Origin: Membranipora membranacea
Taxonomy: Eukaryota > Bryozoa > Gymnolaemata > Cheilostomatida > Membraniporidae
Reading direction: 5' to 3'
Length of the DNA stretch: 64,000 bases
NCBI GenBank assembly: GCA_914767715.1
Contig: OU612067.1
Location: forward strand, 6,386,001 to 6,450,000
Shown piece by piece: positions 35,784 through 47,916 of the stretch. The notes under the pieces were generated by a model. It saw nothing but the letters and a program-made list of their open reading frames with translations. It searched no databases and had not been told where the DNA came from. Position numbers and translations under genes: made by a program. Positions within the stretch are counted from its first letter, which is position 1; each line of letters opens with the position of its first letter.

Positions 35784-38518
35784 ATTATACTCTAAATTTC
35801 GCAACGGATCTCATTTATATATTATGGTAAGTGGATATACCTTGACTTGGAAGATATAATCTACTACAGTACCCAGTTATTTTGTGGCCAAAGTTTCTCT
35901 TATTGATTATGGGAGCTGAGGTTTTAAGTAGCCACCTAATTCTATCAAGTGAAATTACATTTACTCTATTTCGCCTTCATCAGATGATCATTCTATGAAT
36001 TATCACTCTAATAATTAAAATCGGTTAAGTTACTCCTGTATCTACACCTAAAACTCCTGTTCTACGCACTCAGTCATTTTTTGATGCTACTGTTATAACT
36101 GCAGCGCTGTTGCAATATGATTAGGAGTTTTTTGTCAAAATATTAAAATTAATTTCGAAATGGTCGACATTGACAACTAGGCAAACCAGTAGCAGAATAT
36201 ATGCTGTCACAGCGGTGAATAAACCAACTGATTTTTTAAAATGTTAGCATCAAGAAAAGACGACATAGGAAAGCGTTGCAAAGTCATCTGATTTCAAAGA
36301 TTGGCATGGCATCAATATAGAGTCTCTGGCTAATAATGCTAATCGGAAGCGTTTGGTCTACCATTCCACTGTTGTATAGTATCAAATAATGACTAGAGTA
36401 TGAAGCTGGAATTCCACGGCTCTTGTAAATCTATGATGTCAGCATTCTTAAGACATTGTGTTATATCCAAACTTAGTTAAGTGCATACCACACGTCATCA
36501 CGATCAGTAAATGCCATCTCACACTATTTTGTGTTGGGGCGAATAAAGTTCAAAATTCTTTGTAAAAAATCTCTAGTGATTGGCAGGCACATGTTTCAAT
36601 ACCTGTATCATTACAGGCACAGATAAAAACTTTCACCAAGTTCAAATTTGCACTTCATAGCACTGAAGCAGCGCGGTGCATTTTCAATTTTACACTCAAT
36701 ACCCTGATTCCATGAATTTGGTCTTGGCAACCTATCAAAATAAAGCTTTCATTTAGAATTTAACGCTGTGATGTAAAATGGAATGTTATTTAGTTTCCTA
36801 TTTTGCACAGTTTTCCAGGCATGACGATCTTATACCAGCCGAGCCCAGCTTTATGAGGTATTTTACATTTAGATACAGGCAGTGTAATATAAAATGCACT
36901 ATTTGATAGCCTAATTTAGGGGCCAATTATCATACTTTACCTAGAGAAATCGAATTTACATGCCAGCAGAATTATTTCGACATCAAAACAAGGCCCGATA
37001 GACCTTGAAACAGTAAACGGATGCCTTGCATAGCGGTACATTTACATAACATTTGCACTGGCCTCATTGTATGTTATTGTAGTGATTTTCAGACAAATTA
37101 TTTAATTACTACAGCTCATTAACTAAGTGTTGTATCTGCTAAATGATTATTACGTTGTTGCTTGAAACATTTCCTGCAATTTCTCCCCTCAGCAATATGT
37201 CAATGATCTAAAACTTAACTCCTGAGTATTTGGGCCTCTTCATTGTGCTGCTTAGTGAAATGTTCCGGCACATTGCTGTGCCCTTTCGACAAGTTCACGG
37301 GCATTTTGCATTGGAAATTCTTAATTAGTATATCCTCAAACAGTTTGATGTTTTGAGAGCATTTCGTCTAAAATAAAAACTTGTCAGGTTTGTTGTCGGA
37401 GCTTGACCTGAATGGAGGCCTGGTGGGGAGATTGATACACTTGAAACTTGTGGCGACAAATGGTTCTGCAGTTATGCAGAAATGTTGGTGTACAATCGAC
37501 TCATAGAACCTTTGATCTTAACTGTTCTTCCATCATTGATAAAACAATAAAAATACTAACTCCTGCCCCTGTGTGAGAGTTTTCTCTTTTCTTAGAGAAA
37601 GAAATTTCATGAAAATAAGTTTTGGTGAAACATCTGAAAATCCCTCTAAAGTGACGCATCTATAAAGATTTATGAAGTCAAAATATAACTTCTGTGAGTT
37701 TTTAGCTAAATGGCCAAATTTTAATATAGATGAAAGAGCTAAATCTTTTGCAACGTGTGTTCAGACCTTGACAGAGATGAAGATCCCCTCTCACGTTTTA
37801 TACCCCGCTTGAGATGAGATCATCACCTCAACTACATACCTTTCTTTAAACTTTGCTACAATAATATCAATTCCTCTGGAAAATTCCTACCCTCAAACTA
37901 CAGTTAATTTAATTAAAGTCTGGAGCTATGAACTCATCACCTACAGTTGCTCTTCGTAATGGTAAATTAACTGAATCATAAAATTGAGCTACTGAACACT
38001 GGACGTACGTACGATGGCATATAATTCTACACTTACTTAAACATTAACATATACAAGAACGGACAGTGTGCTTGCGCAACCTGTTTTACACATTAATGTA
38101 TACATTATAGAATGATGATTATGAATGTACGTAGCCGGTAAATCGTTCAATCACTCTACAATGATATTGATCTGATCGGCTATTATTGTATACGAGTTCA
38201 TGTACACATTTATATTATATTAATGCATTCAATGCTCTATCATCTCATACCAACTCGAACCTTCAACCACGGCAGACGCATAGCTGTATCGTAGCATACA
38301 ACATCATTAGAAGCAGACACTGACCAACATTTTTCTTATTTACAGATTTGAATTATTGCTATATATAATCAAGACATCACTCAGGAATATTTATTAGCAG
38401 CCAGCTTGCCATTGTTAGGCTTGATTTCCAAAGAGAAGAAATATTTGGTGAGGTTAGAGGACTTTTACAACAAAAACATTGTATCAACGATCCGGTTTTG
38501 TGATCCGCACAACTAAAC
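35784..38518. other. No gene supported
   Basis: 2.7 kb of AT-rich intergenic DNA between two plus-strand genes. No exon, tRNA or repeat structure was recognised. Confidence 0.5.
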
Positions 38519-41500
38519 ATGGTGGCATTGGACGGCGCGACGTCAGAGACGAAAGCAATGGCTGAAATTAGCTCAGTCACAGACCTGGTCTCATCTCCTG
38601 GACATCACGGGGCGAGGACAGGACCTTCTAACAATGAGAAGAAGATGACATATAACGAGTGGAGACAAATCAGAAAACGGAGGAAACTGCTCTACAAAGG
38701 TTAGTGCCAAGGCTATAATATATACTATTTTTCCTCTTCTATTTTTGCTGAACTTGATAAACTGTAGTAAATAAATTGAAGTGAAAACCGCCATTGTGTT
38801 GTTGACTGTTAAACTCTCTTTTGATTACTTAGATATATTAGTTTCTCAAGATTTGCATTGTCGTTCTCTGGTGGTTATTTTAAAATCTTAAAAAAAAATC
38901 CATACATTTGATTTATTTTTCTGATAGTATCAAGCTTATTGTTTGTTTCCACTTGCAGCACCAGTTTGTAAGACCAGACTGGAGTCACTCAAAGTAGAGC
39001 CTGGTTATACTATAAGATTATCTGTGGAGGTGATGGGATTCCCGGCTCCATCTATATCCTGGTACCTCGATAACGAGGTTGGTTATTTCCTCTATGATTA
39101 TTCCATGGCAATAATCTCTATGACCACTGTAATTCTATTTTGATGAATGAAACTATGACGAGTAGAACATTGGACACACATTTATTGTTGTTCACTCTGA
39201 GTTAATAGAATATGAAGTTTTTTGATTCTCGATTAGCATCTGTTAAATTCAGAGAAAAACAAAGTCATGAAGCCAAATATGTCCAAAGGTTTGATGGATA
39301 AGTTTCCCCTTTTATTTTGATCTTTATTGAAATTAAGTTTGATATTTAATATTAATAGGAGTTGGAGATGGATGAAAAGTTTGAGATGGAACATGAAGTT
39401 AACGAGAACAGACACAGTCTGATTATATCACAGATAACTCCTCGAGAGGCGGGATGTTACATGTGCTATGCTGAGAACTCGGAGGGTAGTGATAGTACTG
39501 TGGGATTCATAACTGTTAAAGGTGAGAGGGCAACTCCTAGTATATAGTCTGAGTTCCATGTGTCCCACCCTCCCAACCTGGTGTCTATGTAGAGTCTAAA
39601 CACTCATACTCAAACCTTGAACGGGAAGGAGATTGATAATATGAAAGCAACATATGTAATTATGATAGATACTCCATCATATTTGTATTCATTTAAGGAA
39701 AGACGAAATAATAATATATGTGATTGTAATCATGGGCGTCAGAAGGATTTACCAAGGGGTGCTCCTTTTAGCTGTGGAGTAGTTAGTGGCATGTGTAAGC
39801 GAGGAGGGTGCGGGAGGGGCGCCCAAGCGCCCTTCTGCCAACGGAAGTTTTTTGAAATTCGAGACCTAAAAAGAGACATTCTGGTACATACCAGCCAACT
39901 TTTATGGACGAGCAACACCAAGCATGATACCAAAAATATTTAACAGCAACAGCCTCTTGCCCGGGCCCCGATTGAAAGTTCTAGCGATAAAAGAAAACAT
40001 TGAGTTCCTATTGTTAAAAAAAAAAAAATTTTAAACCTCCCAAGGGATGCTCACTTGAGCACCCTGAGCACCCCTTCTGACGCCCATGATTGTAATAAGA
40101 GATCTTGGGTGCGGGTAGGTAGAGCCAAGAGAATATTTTGCTTTCATAGGATCATCTTCAATGGTTTGTATATTAGATTTTTCCCACGGAATAGTTAGCC
40201 TGTTGTAAACTTTGTATTCTCCATATAAACAGTAGCTTTTTTAGAAAACTACCAAAATAACTGTTTACATGGTTATAGATAGGCCCACCGTATAAGGTTC
40301 TTTGCTTACAATGTGTCTATTCTCGATATTTTGCTGCTGAGAAAAGAATTAATCTTGTTATAAATTAGTTATACCTCAAGTGAGAGAAGCCCAAAGAGAA
40401 CAAGTACCAGATAATTTTTGCTCTAAATATTCTTTTTGTGAATATTTTTAGCTGTAGATTCTGGGTTTGATTAGCTTGCAGTAATTTGAAACTATGGGAA
40501 CTTTTGACCTTATGCAGAAGTCTGGTCAGTTCTCTTAGATTTCTGATCAAGGTGGACCTTTGTCCTTAACCTGGAAATTTTTTGGTCGAGCTCATGGGTA
40601 TGCCTTATGTTTCAGACCTTTTGACCATAGGAACCTAAATTGCTCTAGAAAATGACCACTAAACTAAAAGCTCCAATAGCAAAAGCTCCATTCCGCCCTG
40701 TAGCTAATTAGTAGCCTATTCAAGCCAATTTATTTTTAACCCTGGCAACTTCTATTTTTAGCATATGATTGTTTTATGATGATGTAAACATTAATTAAAA
40801 CATGGTGTTATTTCCTTCGCTACAATTAAGCAAACAACAACAACTGCTACTCACATCAAGATTCTCTATAGGTTATAGTAAAAGCAACATTCTTTCCATG
40901 TAATATCAACATGCTATCAAAATTCAGCATTACAGCACCATGCGTGTCAGAAGGGCGTCCTACATTGCTGTATAATTACAGACATAAATCTTAGCCGGAA
41001 TGGGAGGGGGTGGGGACTAGATGGCTAGAGGCATGGAAGGATATTTTTTTCTGCTGTGTGCGCACGTAAATATTATACAAAACAGATAAAATATTTTGTT
41101 TGGATGTTTTGACTAGGCATGGGTGGGAGAAACCAAGTTTTTACTCGTGGTTACTGAACATTCTAAGAAATCAATTTCTAGTATGTATACCACATGTCGG
41201 CCATGATACATTCCTGATATCATAATTGTTTTTGTTCACCCAGATTCATCTAGACAGCGCAGAAAGAGATCTGTATCACAGAGGCCTCATATCTCAACTA
41301 TAAAAGAGTTTAAGGAGAGAGAGGAAGATACCGACCCACAACAAGATCGACTTCTTCTGGTAGGTACTCAGGCTATATATCATTCTTTATCATGTGTAGT
41401 CATCACGTTTGTTCCAATTATTAACAGCACTGGAGGGTGTTTGGGATCCTGAAAGTTGCCTGACCTCGCCCATATTGAAGATAGATTCTCTACGTAAAAA

Positions 41501-43748
41501 GCTTATCAAAAAACTAAAATATTTGAGTTCATTGAGAAAAACTTGTGCCAGAACACCAGCAGCACAGGCACATTCATACCAGAGAAATGACGTATATGTC
41601 TACTATAAAACCAGAATAGGGTAGAAATGTTACTAAAGCGGATGTTTAGTTTGAGGGACGTAAGCATTATGCAATATCTAATGTGCTGGATACATTCCTT
41701 CACGATGACCTGATGATGTAACAATTGTATGATGAAGTTATGTATGGTAGACAAGAATGCCTGGCCCGCTGTTATTCGAACTCACATTAGAACTATTGCA
41801 AAAGAATTGCAATTAGCCACCGACGCAATTAAATGCGGCGCTGTAAACAAAACAAGATTATTTGATTGTTGGACGAGTAAGCTGATTTCTAGCTTTGAGA
41901 TTACAGAGACTGTGATGTTTTAATGTCTGTGTTTGCAGCATTATTTGTAAACATCTAAAGCTAAGCCAGAAAATCTGAGCAGTATTTGAAATCCTTCATA
42001 TAATTCCATCTAGAATAACATCAGCTGTAGATACTACTTCATCAGACTGTTTAACATTTCCCTTATCTCTCTCTCGCCAACAATGCTTTCAGCAACCCAT
42101 TTACTGACTGGTTGGATAACAATACTTACATCACAGCCATAATGCCTGCCTGGTAGAGATACTTTAATCAAACAAAACAGCTCCTAACTTTACCAGCCCT
42201 CCTAAAAAAATTCGGAAGAGGAAATCTCAGCGCATCTAATATATGGCATTTATTGGTGTACACTCGGTACAAGTTTACAGTACAGTGTATTTTATTAGAT
42301 CTTTATGATGTTGTTGAGCTGCCTCAAGGATTGATCAGGGCATTCACCGCTCCTCGGCGGCTCCTAACTGGTATCATACTGTTTTATTGCCGCCTAAGGC
42401 TATACAAAATCATGTAAAACAAGTCTGTGAGTCTGCTAAAAACTCAGACTGCAATAGATGTCTGCTAGATAACTATTTCCTAAGGAACAAAAGAGAAACT
42501 CCCTCATTCAAAGATTTGTCTGTCTGCTTCATAGGTCTGCTTTATCAACAGCCCAGCCCGTCATTTAAACAGCAGCAACAGCTTCATATTTATTTATTAT
42601 ACAACGTAAGAATGCATTGTTATGTAAGTAAGGGTTTTTTTATATAACAAACCATACACTGATGATTCCAACAGGGGAGAAATAATTTACCAAATTCTTT
42701 AAATAGTGTCTATGTCGTTAGCTCATCATGCTAGCTGCCTTGAGTTAGCTGCCGTTTCACTAAGCCTATTGGCGCAGTGCCTATTATATAAATGTGAGCC
42801 AGTGTAAATTCTTCACGAGTTTGACATTAAACAAGGATTAAAGTATAAGTGCTTACATTTCGCTGAGGCGAGACTTGCGGCAGCGTGTAGACTCATGCCA
42901 ATCTCCGAGCTGTCAGATACGCCAAGTACTGATAGCAAATTTGTATCGATATTCACCAATTAGCTATTTTGTGTTCCTGTTGATGATTTCAGGATCAGAT
43001 ATTTGCTAGGAATGAAATCAAAATAGGAAGTATTAAATGATTTAGAGTTTGTCGTCATTCGAAAGAGTCAATCTCTCCTTGAAACAAAGAGAATAACTTC
43101 TAAATCTCCACACTATTTAACACTTAGTTTTCTTTCTCTATTGCAGCGTAACAGACAATGCTGGGACTGGACACGGCTCAGTGCAGCCTCAGATGATGAT
43201 ATATTGGATAGCTGTAGGAGAGAAGATCGGGAGGGGTCCTGCGACCTCCTCAGTGTGTTACACAGATCTGACAGTAGAACTGAGGCTGAGTGGGAGGAGA
43301 CTAGAGAGAGCTGCTCACAGAACAGAAGCAGGTGTAGAAGTTTACCTCCTGAGTCAAGAACTGATGATAGTAAGAGCAGCAGTAAAGTCTCTGATCTGCC
43401 AGGTATGTCAACTAATCTGTTGACAACTCAACTAATGTCTACTAATCTGATGTCAATAAATCTGTTATACCCTTGCCACTAGTACCCCCGGATGGGAGGG
43501 CACGAGTTTGGCAAGTCAAACTATAGAGTTGAGTTTGATGTGAAACATAACTCAAATGACTCAAGATGCTAGGTGTATTTAAATTCAGGAGCGTTAGAAA
43601 GCAACTTTACTCAGCAAAAACAGAACTAATGTCCAAGTAAATTTTACTTGATGTTACTGTTTCTTACTATTTTGCAGCTGAGAAAAAGGTGAACAAGCTG
43701 AAATCTTTTTGGGAGCTGAAGACAAGAGGAAGACAACGATGTGCCTAA
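38519..43748 (+). CDS. Intracellular I-set immunoglobulin-domain protein
   Basis: Six exons, 301 aa, phases consistent: 38519-38699, 38959-39077, 39359-39521, 41244-41359, 43147-43402 and 43678-43748. There is no signal peptide or membrane segment. An I-set Ig domain spans about residues 62-155: PGYTIRLSVEVMGFPAPSIS, WYLDNEELEMD, LIISQITPREAGCYMCYAEN. The B-strand cysteine is replaced by Val (LSVEV), so the classical disulfide cannot form, as in many cytoplasmic muscle-type Ig domains (titin, MYLK, palladin groups). Before it lies a basic segment (TYNEWRQIRKRRKLL). After it come a charged Ser-rich tail with several cysteines and a basic end (SFWELKTRGRQRCA). In exon 5 a second frame is also long, but only the chosen one fits the phase of exons 4 and 6. 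Partner and exact role unknown. Confidence 0.8.
39731..40088. mobile_element. hAT-like MITE with perfect 8-bp target duplication
   Basis: A 358-bp element in intron 3 of the Ig-domain gene. It starts CATGGGCGTCAGAAGG and ends with the inverted copy CCTTCTGACGCCCATG. It is flanked by perfect direct repeats ATTGTAAT (39723-39730 and 40089-40096). The 8-bp duplication and CA...TG termini fit the hAT superfamily. No transposase is encoded. The intact target duplication suggests a fairly recent insertion. Confidence 0.9.
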
Positions 43749-45620
43749 TCTGTGCAGGCGCATCATCTGTAAGGGCGCCTTGTCTGTGAGTGTAACTAGT
43801 CTATGGGAGCGCATTATCTGTACATGTGAAGCCTCACTATCCTCTACAGCTCTGAATAATTGGATAAAGCCCTGACTCGAACCATCTGAGCACCGAAATT
43901 ATTACAATTCGAGTTGGCGACTATACAAACATACCGTCTCTTGGCTGACCAGCACCGAACCTTCTTCTATTACTGACCAGAAAACCTTTCCATGATCGTC
44001 TTTGCATGAATAAATTGGACCAATCATTGTCTTTTCAACCTTCTCTAGACAATTGTCTGCTACATTCAGAAACTGATGCTGACAAGCCTTACAATGCCAA
44101 AATGGTTGCATATTTTTCGTCTTTTTTGTTTAGATTTGATGACAATCGAAGGTCGAAGATATTGTTAGGTTTTCACTTATTTTTTCAGTTTTTCTAGAAC
44201 TCTTTTTTTTTTTTAATTTTCTTTGCCAGGACATGATTACATAATGAAGGTTCAATGATCATTACACGCCTTTAATTGAATTTTCATTATTTTCAGAATA
44301 ATCTTTGAACTATGATCCAACTATTGGTAACCTCAAATATGATTTCCCTTCATTTAGGAGCTATTATCCTGAGCAGTTCATACCTAGCACTGACAGTGCA
44401 GCATGCAAGATGATATGGTGAATAAGTGACTACAGTTTGATCAAAACAAGCTCAACCTAGTTTTTATCACAAATAGATTTATACTACAGATTTTTGTTTC
44501 GATTTCTATCAACGCTGGATCGTTGTAACAGCGTCACTCACATCACCGTCCAGTGAACCTACTTCTACTATCGATATGCTATAGATTATGATATGAAATA
44601 AAACCGGTGTTTGATGCGTGTGTATCAGGTTGGTTTGGTGGATATTCGCATCAAGATGAAGGAATAAGCTCATAATTGCTAAAAGGCCTGTGGTCCTTTA
44701 AAAAAACAATAATACAAAGAACTAGGCAGTGAACTAGAAGAGGGACAGCTCAGGGCAATATTTCCATAAGTACCAAAGGATCACTTTCAGCCGTTGGCCT
44801 AATGAACTCTCTCTCCCCAGGGAGAGTGAGTTCATTTATTACACCAAACACCTAAAATATCCGAGCCCGCTAATTTGTTTTCATTTGTCTTCGCAGGTCA
44901 ATTTTCAAGACATTGTGGGTGTACGTTGATTGCTAAATATGATCATATTATAGGCGGTATTGAGTCTTATTTCAACACATACATAGAATTTGTCCCATTT
45001 ATTCACAGGGTGGGACAACTCTTGTTTCACAAAGGTGGAAGCAGCAGGGAGTTAAGACCGACTCCCTGCAGCCGTCCATCCTCAATTAGGTGGTTTCAAA
45101 AATCCTGGTCCTATGCTACCTGTATAAATTTGAAATACGCATGATACCACAGTTGAAAACCCTAGTATGACTTACGATGACATCACGCAAACTAAGTTAC
45201 GTAACTATTATATTTGAGGGCCCAGATCTCAATCTGACTGATTGATCTTTATAAAATTCAATCCTTTAGCCTAATAACATATAAGGTTTGTCGTACTGTT
45301 GTTACCAATCTTTAGGTGTTATCACAGTGGAACACACACTCTATGTGATCCAGCTCAAAATCGAGAAGTTCAATTTCTGGTAAATGAGAGCATTTAAGCA
45401 GGATTTTTTTTCAAATTAATTGAGCCGATTAGATATGTGAGAGTAATGTGAGGTAATTCATGAAACATTTATGAAATTTTTCCACTTCAATTTCATTTGA
45501 TAAGAGATAACTTGAAGCTTTACCTGGTTGTTATGCTAGCCAACTGGACAAAGCATAGGTGAGTTCCAAAAATATCGATTGGATACTGAACAGTCAGGCT
45601 ACAGGATCGGGATCTGCAGT
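43749..45620. other. Intergenic, convergent 3' ends
   Basis: Between the 3' ends of the Ig-domain gene (plus) and TIMM29 (minus). It contains a near-perfect hairpin at 44801-44836. No gene was recognised. Confidence 0.5.
44801..44836. repeat. 17-bp hairpin with one mismatch
   Basis: AATGAACTCTCTCTCCC (44801-44817) and GGGAGAGTGAGTTCATT (44820-44836) are inverted with one mismatch and a 2-nt loop. The AATGAACTC block also occurs at 46698 (inverted) and 57174, so it may be the tip of a dispersed element. Confidence 0.7.
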
Positions 45621-45626
45621 TTTATT
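45621..45626 (-). promoter_or_regulatory. Polyadenylation signal of TIMM29
   Basis: AATAAA on the minus strand, 77 nt past the TIMM29 stop codon. Confidence 0.6.
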
Positions 45627-45702
45627 TGAGACATAAACTTTTTTCATACTAGGACAGGACACAGTTTTGGCAATACAATCAGAAAAAGAAATAGATGGTG
45701 AT

Positions 45703-46930
45703 TTAGCTAACTTTTTGCTGCTCAGTGTTTTTTCTACTTGAGTTCTCAGCGATAGCCTTCTGTTGCTCTTCCAAGTGTTTCCATTCATCTGGATTGATAT
45801 CAAAGTCTATCATATATTTCTCAGACCATATCCAGCGATTGTGCACACCAATATCTACTATATACTTGGGCCAGTCGAACCAACTCATTCTAACCTCCTT
45901 ACATTGTGTCTCGTACAAACTAACATAGGCTGGAAAGTCTGTGTACCATATTAGGCTGCACACTCCTAAAGTAAAACGCCTGATCCGCCCCTGTGTATGT
46001 AGATGTATTAGTTGCTGGGCTTGTGAGTTTTTCTCCTTGTTAAGCAGGTCTTCTCCGACCTCTGCTAGGTCACAAGTCATATCAGCGAGATGAGCTTCAT
46101 AGTCTTTCATAGTGGGGTTAGTGGAGAATAAGTAACCACTAGCTGTTACTAAGGTCATGTAAACTGACATGCGGACTGGTTTCTGTTTAAATAAATCAAT
46201 CGTTTCTTTACCGGCAAACTTGTAGTCTTCATACATCTTCCGAACATGGTTCACTACAAACAGGTAAAACACTTCTGATTAGAGTGTGATGAAGATGGAA
46301 GGAAGCTAGTGTTGTTTAAATGCCCCAATCAACTGCTCATGCTGCTCAGTTCTGTGTTACATATATTATATATATATATTTATTTATAGAGGTTTTTTCT
46401 TGAAAATGTAAAGATAACAAAAGGAATTCTATTATATGTAACTTGTTGACCCCTGAAAACAAGCAAAAACAACATATCAAGCTTACTACCAACCAAAGTT
46501 AAACCAAGGTTAAACACAGAGTTGAGTTATTTATAATGAATAACAAATATATATATATATGTTTGTCTTGTTTGGGTTCTTTTGTCATAGGCTGATAATA
46601 CAGATTGTAAATCCAGAAGCCTTTCAATATCTGTCTATCTATCAAACAAAACAAACATCCATTTCTCCCCTGTTGCCCATTTAATCACTGAGGGAGTTCA
46701 TTGATTGATTAAATTAATTAAAATAAAAATAATTTAATAATGATAACATAACATTGGATAATTTTAGTAGTTCCCAAGTGAAACAGTATACAAATTTTAC
46801 CTATTCTCTTCCTTATTGGCTCTTTCACCTTTTTTACAGGTTCTTCTGCTGTCTTTGCAGCAGCAGAGCATAATCTTGCGAAAATTCTGGAGGAAGCACC
46901 AACTTTCCCTGCAAACATGGGGGCTGCCAT
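45703..46930 (-). CDS. TIMM29: Mitochondrial import subunit Tim29
   Basis: Two exons (46930-46801 and 46253-45703), 226 aa, joined in phase 1 (G plus TG gives Val). The N-terminus, MAAPMFAGKVGASSRIFARL, is basic and hydrophobic like a mitochondrial presequence. Then come NHVRKMYEDYKFAGKET and a membrane segment near VYMTLVTASGYLF, followed by a conserved C-terminal region with WFDWPKYIVDIGVHNRW. This is the C19orf52/TIMM29 family, whose human member (260 aa) is part of the TIM22 carrier translocase of the inner membrane. It is head to head with the YIPF gene, 986 bp between start codons. Confidence 0.82.
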
Positions 46931-47916
46931 CTTTGTGTAAAGTGTAATATACATCTATAGACCATATTCTTAAAACTAATATAGTTGGGTGCTCATTCCT
47001 ACCTTTCGATAATATATTAAAAGCAGAGTGATAACTGCAACCGGAAATGAGTTGTTTACAAATTGCAGCACAGAGACATCAAGATTGAAAGTTAGTTAGT
47101 TACACTTACAGGTAAATTTTGTTCAAACAAGTAAGGAGGATCAGAGTATTCCCGCCAATGATCACACTGTTTCATGGTCTGAGGCTCCCCTTGCCTTGGT
47201 TGTCCATAAGAAAATACTCATTTTAAGTTAAATTCTTTGAGTTTTCAACAAACACAAAACTTCCAGCCTGCATTGCTGTAAAACCTGGAGTTGAGCCTGA
47301 TTAAATCCTTGACTAACATGTCCATGCAAGAAAGAAAGGCATGGACAATTGAGGCCCAGGTTTTTGCAGTACGTATGTGGTTGTTGACTAACTTAACTCG
47401 TTTTTGAGATAATCAATGTAAAAGCCCTCAACAACAACAATATCTAGCTAGTGATTAAAAGTAGTGCTTCTATATGACACTAGTCTTAGTAGAGAGTCTC
47501 AATTAACATCTACTTTAGGTCATTTCTCCTTTGTTCCCATATGCACAAAACAATTTATATTTGAAGCTAAAGCTTAGGCCTTCAAGAGAAGCACACATGA
47601 AATATGGCCAACGGAATTTTTTTTTTTGTATAGGCCTTTGCCTGGATGGTTTGCCTTTTAAAGATGATCAATAGAGCGACAATATTGTGGCTGAGCTTGC
47701 TTAGGATTATGAAAGCATTTTAAGATGCAGTGGTAAGGGGTTTTCTCTAATTTAGTCCTGCCGTCAGCCCATCGATATCTTGTAGTCTCATTTCATAATA
47801 ATATTCATTCAACGGTACCTGATGTTCACATTTTTCCTTCGTTTGTTAGAAACTGACAGGGTACTTCACTTTATTACTGAGCAACATCCCTTTTGGTTAC
47901 CAAGTCTGTATGAGCG
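46931..47916. other. Divergent intergenic region TIMM29/YIPF
   Basis: Under 1 kb separates the two start codons, so both promoters lie here. No element was assigned with confidence. Confidence 0.5.

Noticed and set aside
43181-43423. Second long frame in exon 5 of the Ig-domain gene (Ig-like look, VTDNAGTGHGS)
   Set aside because: It does not fit the phase left by exon 4 or required by exon 6.
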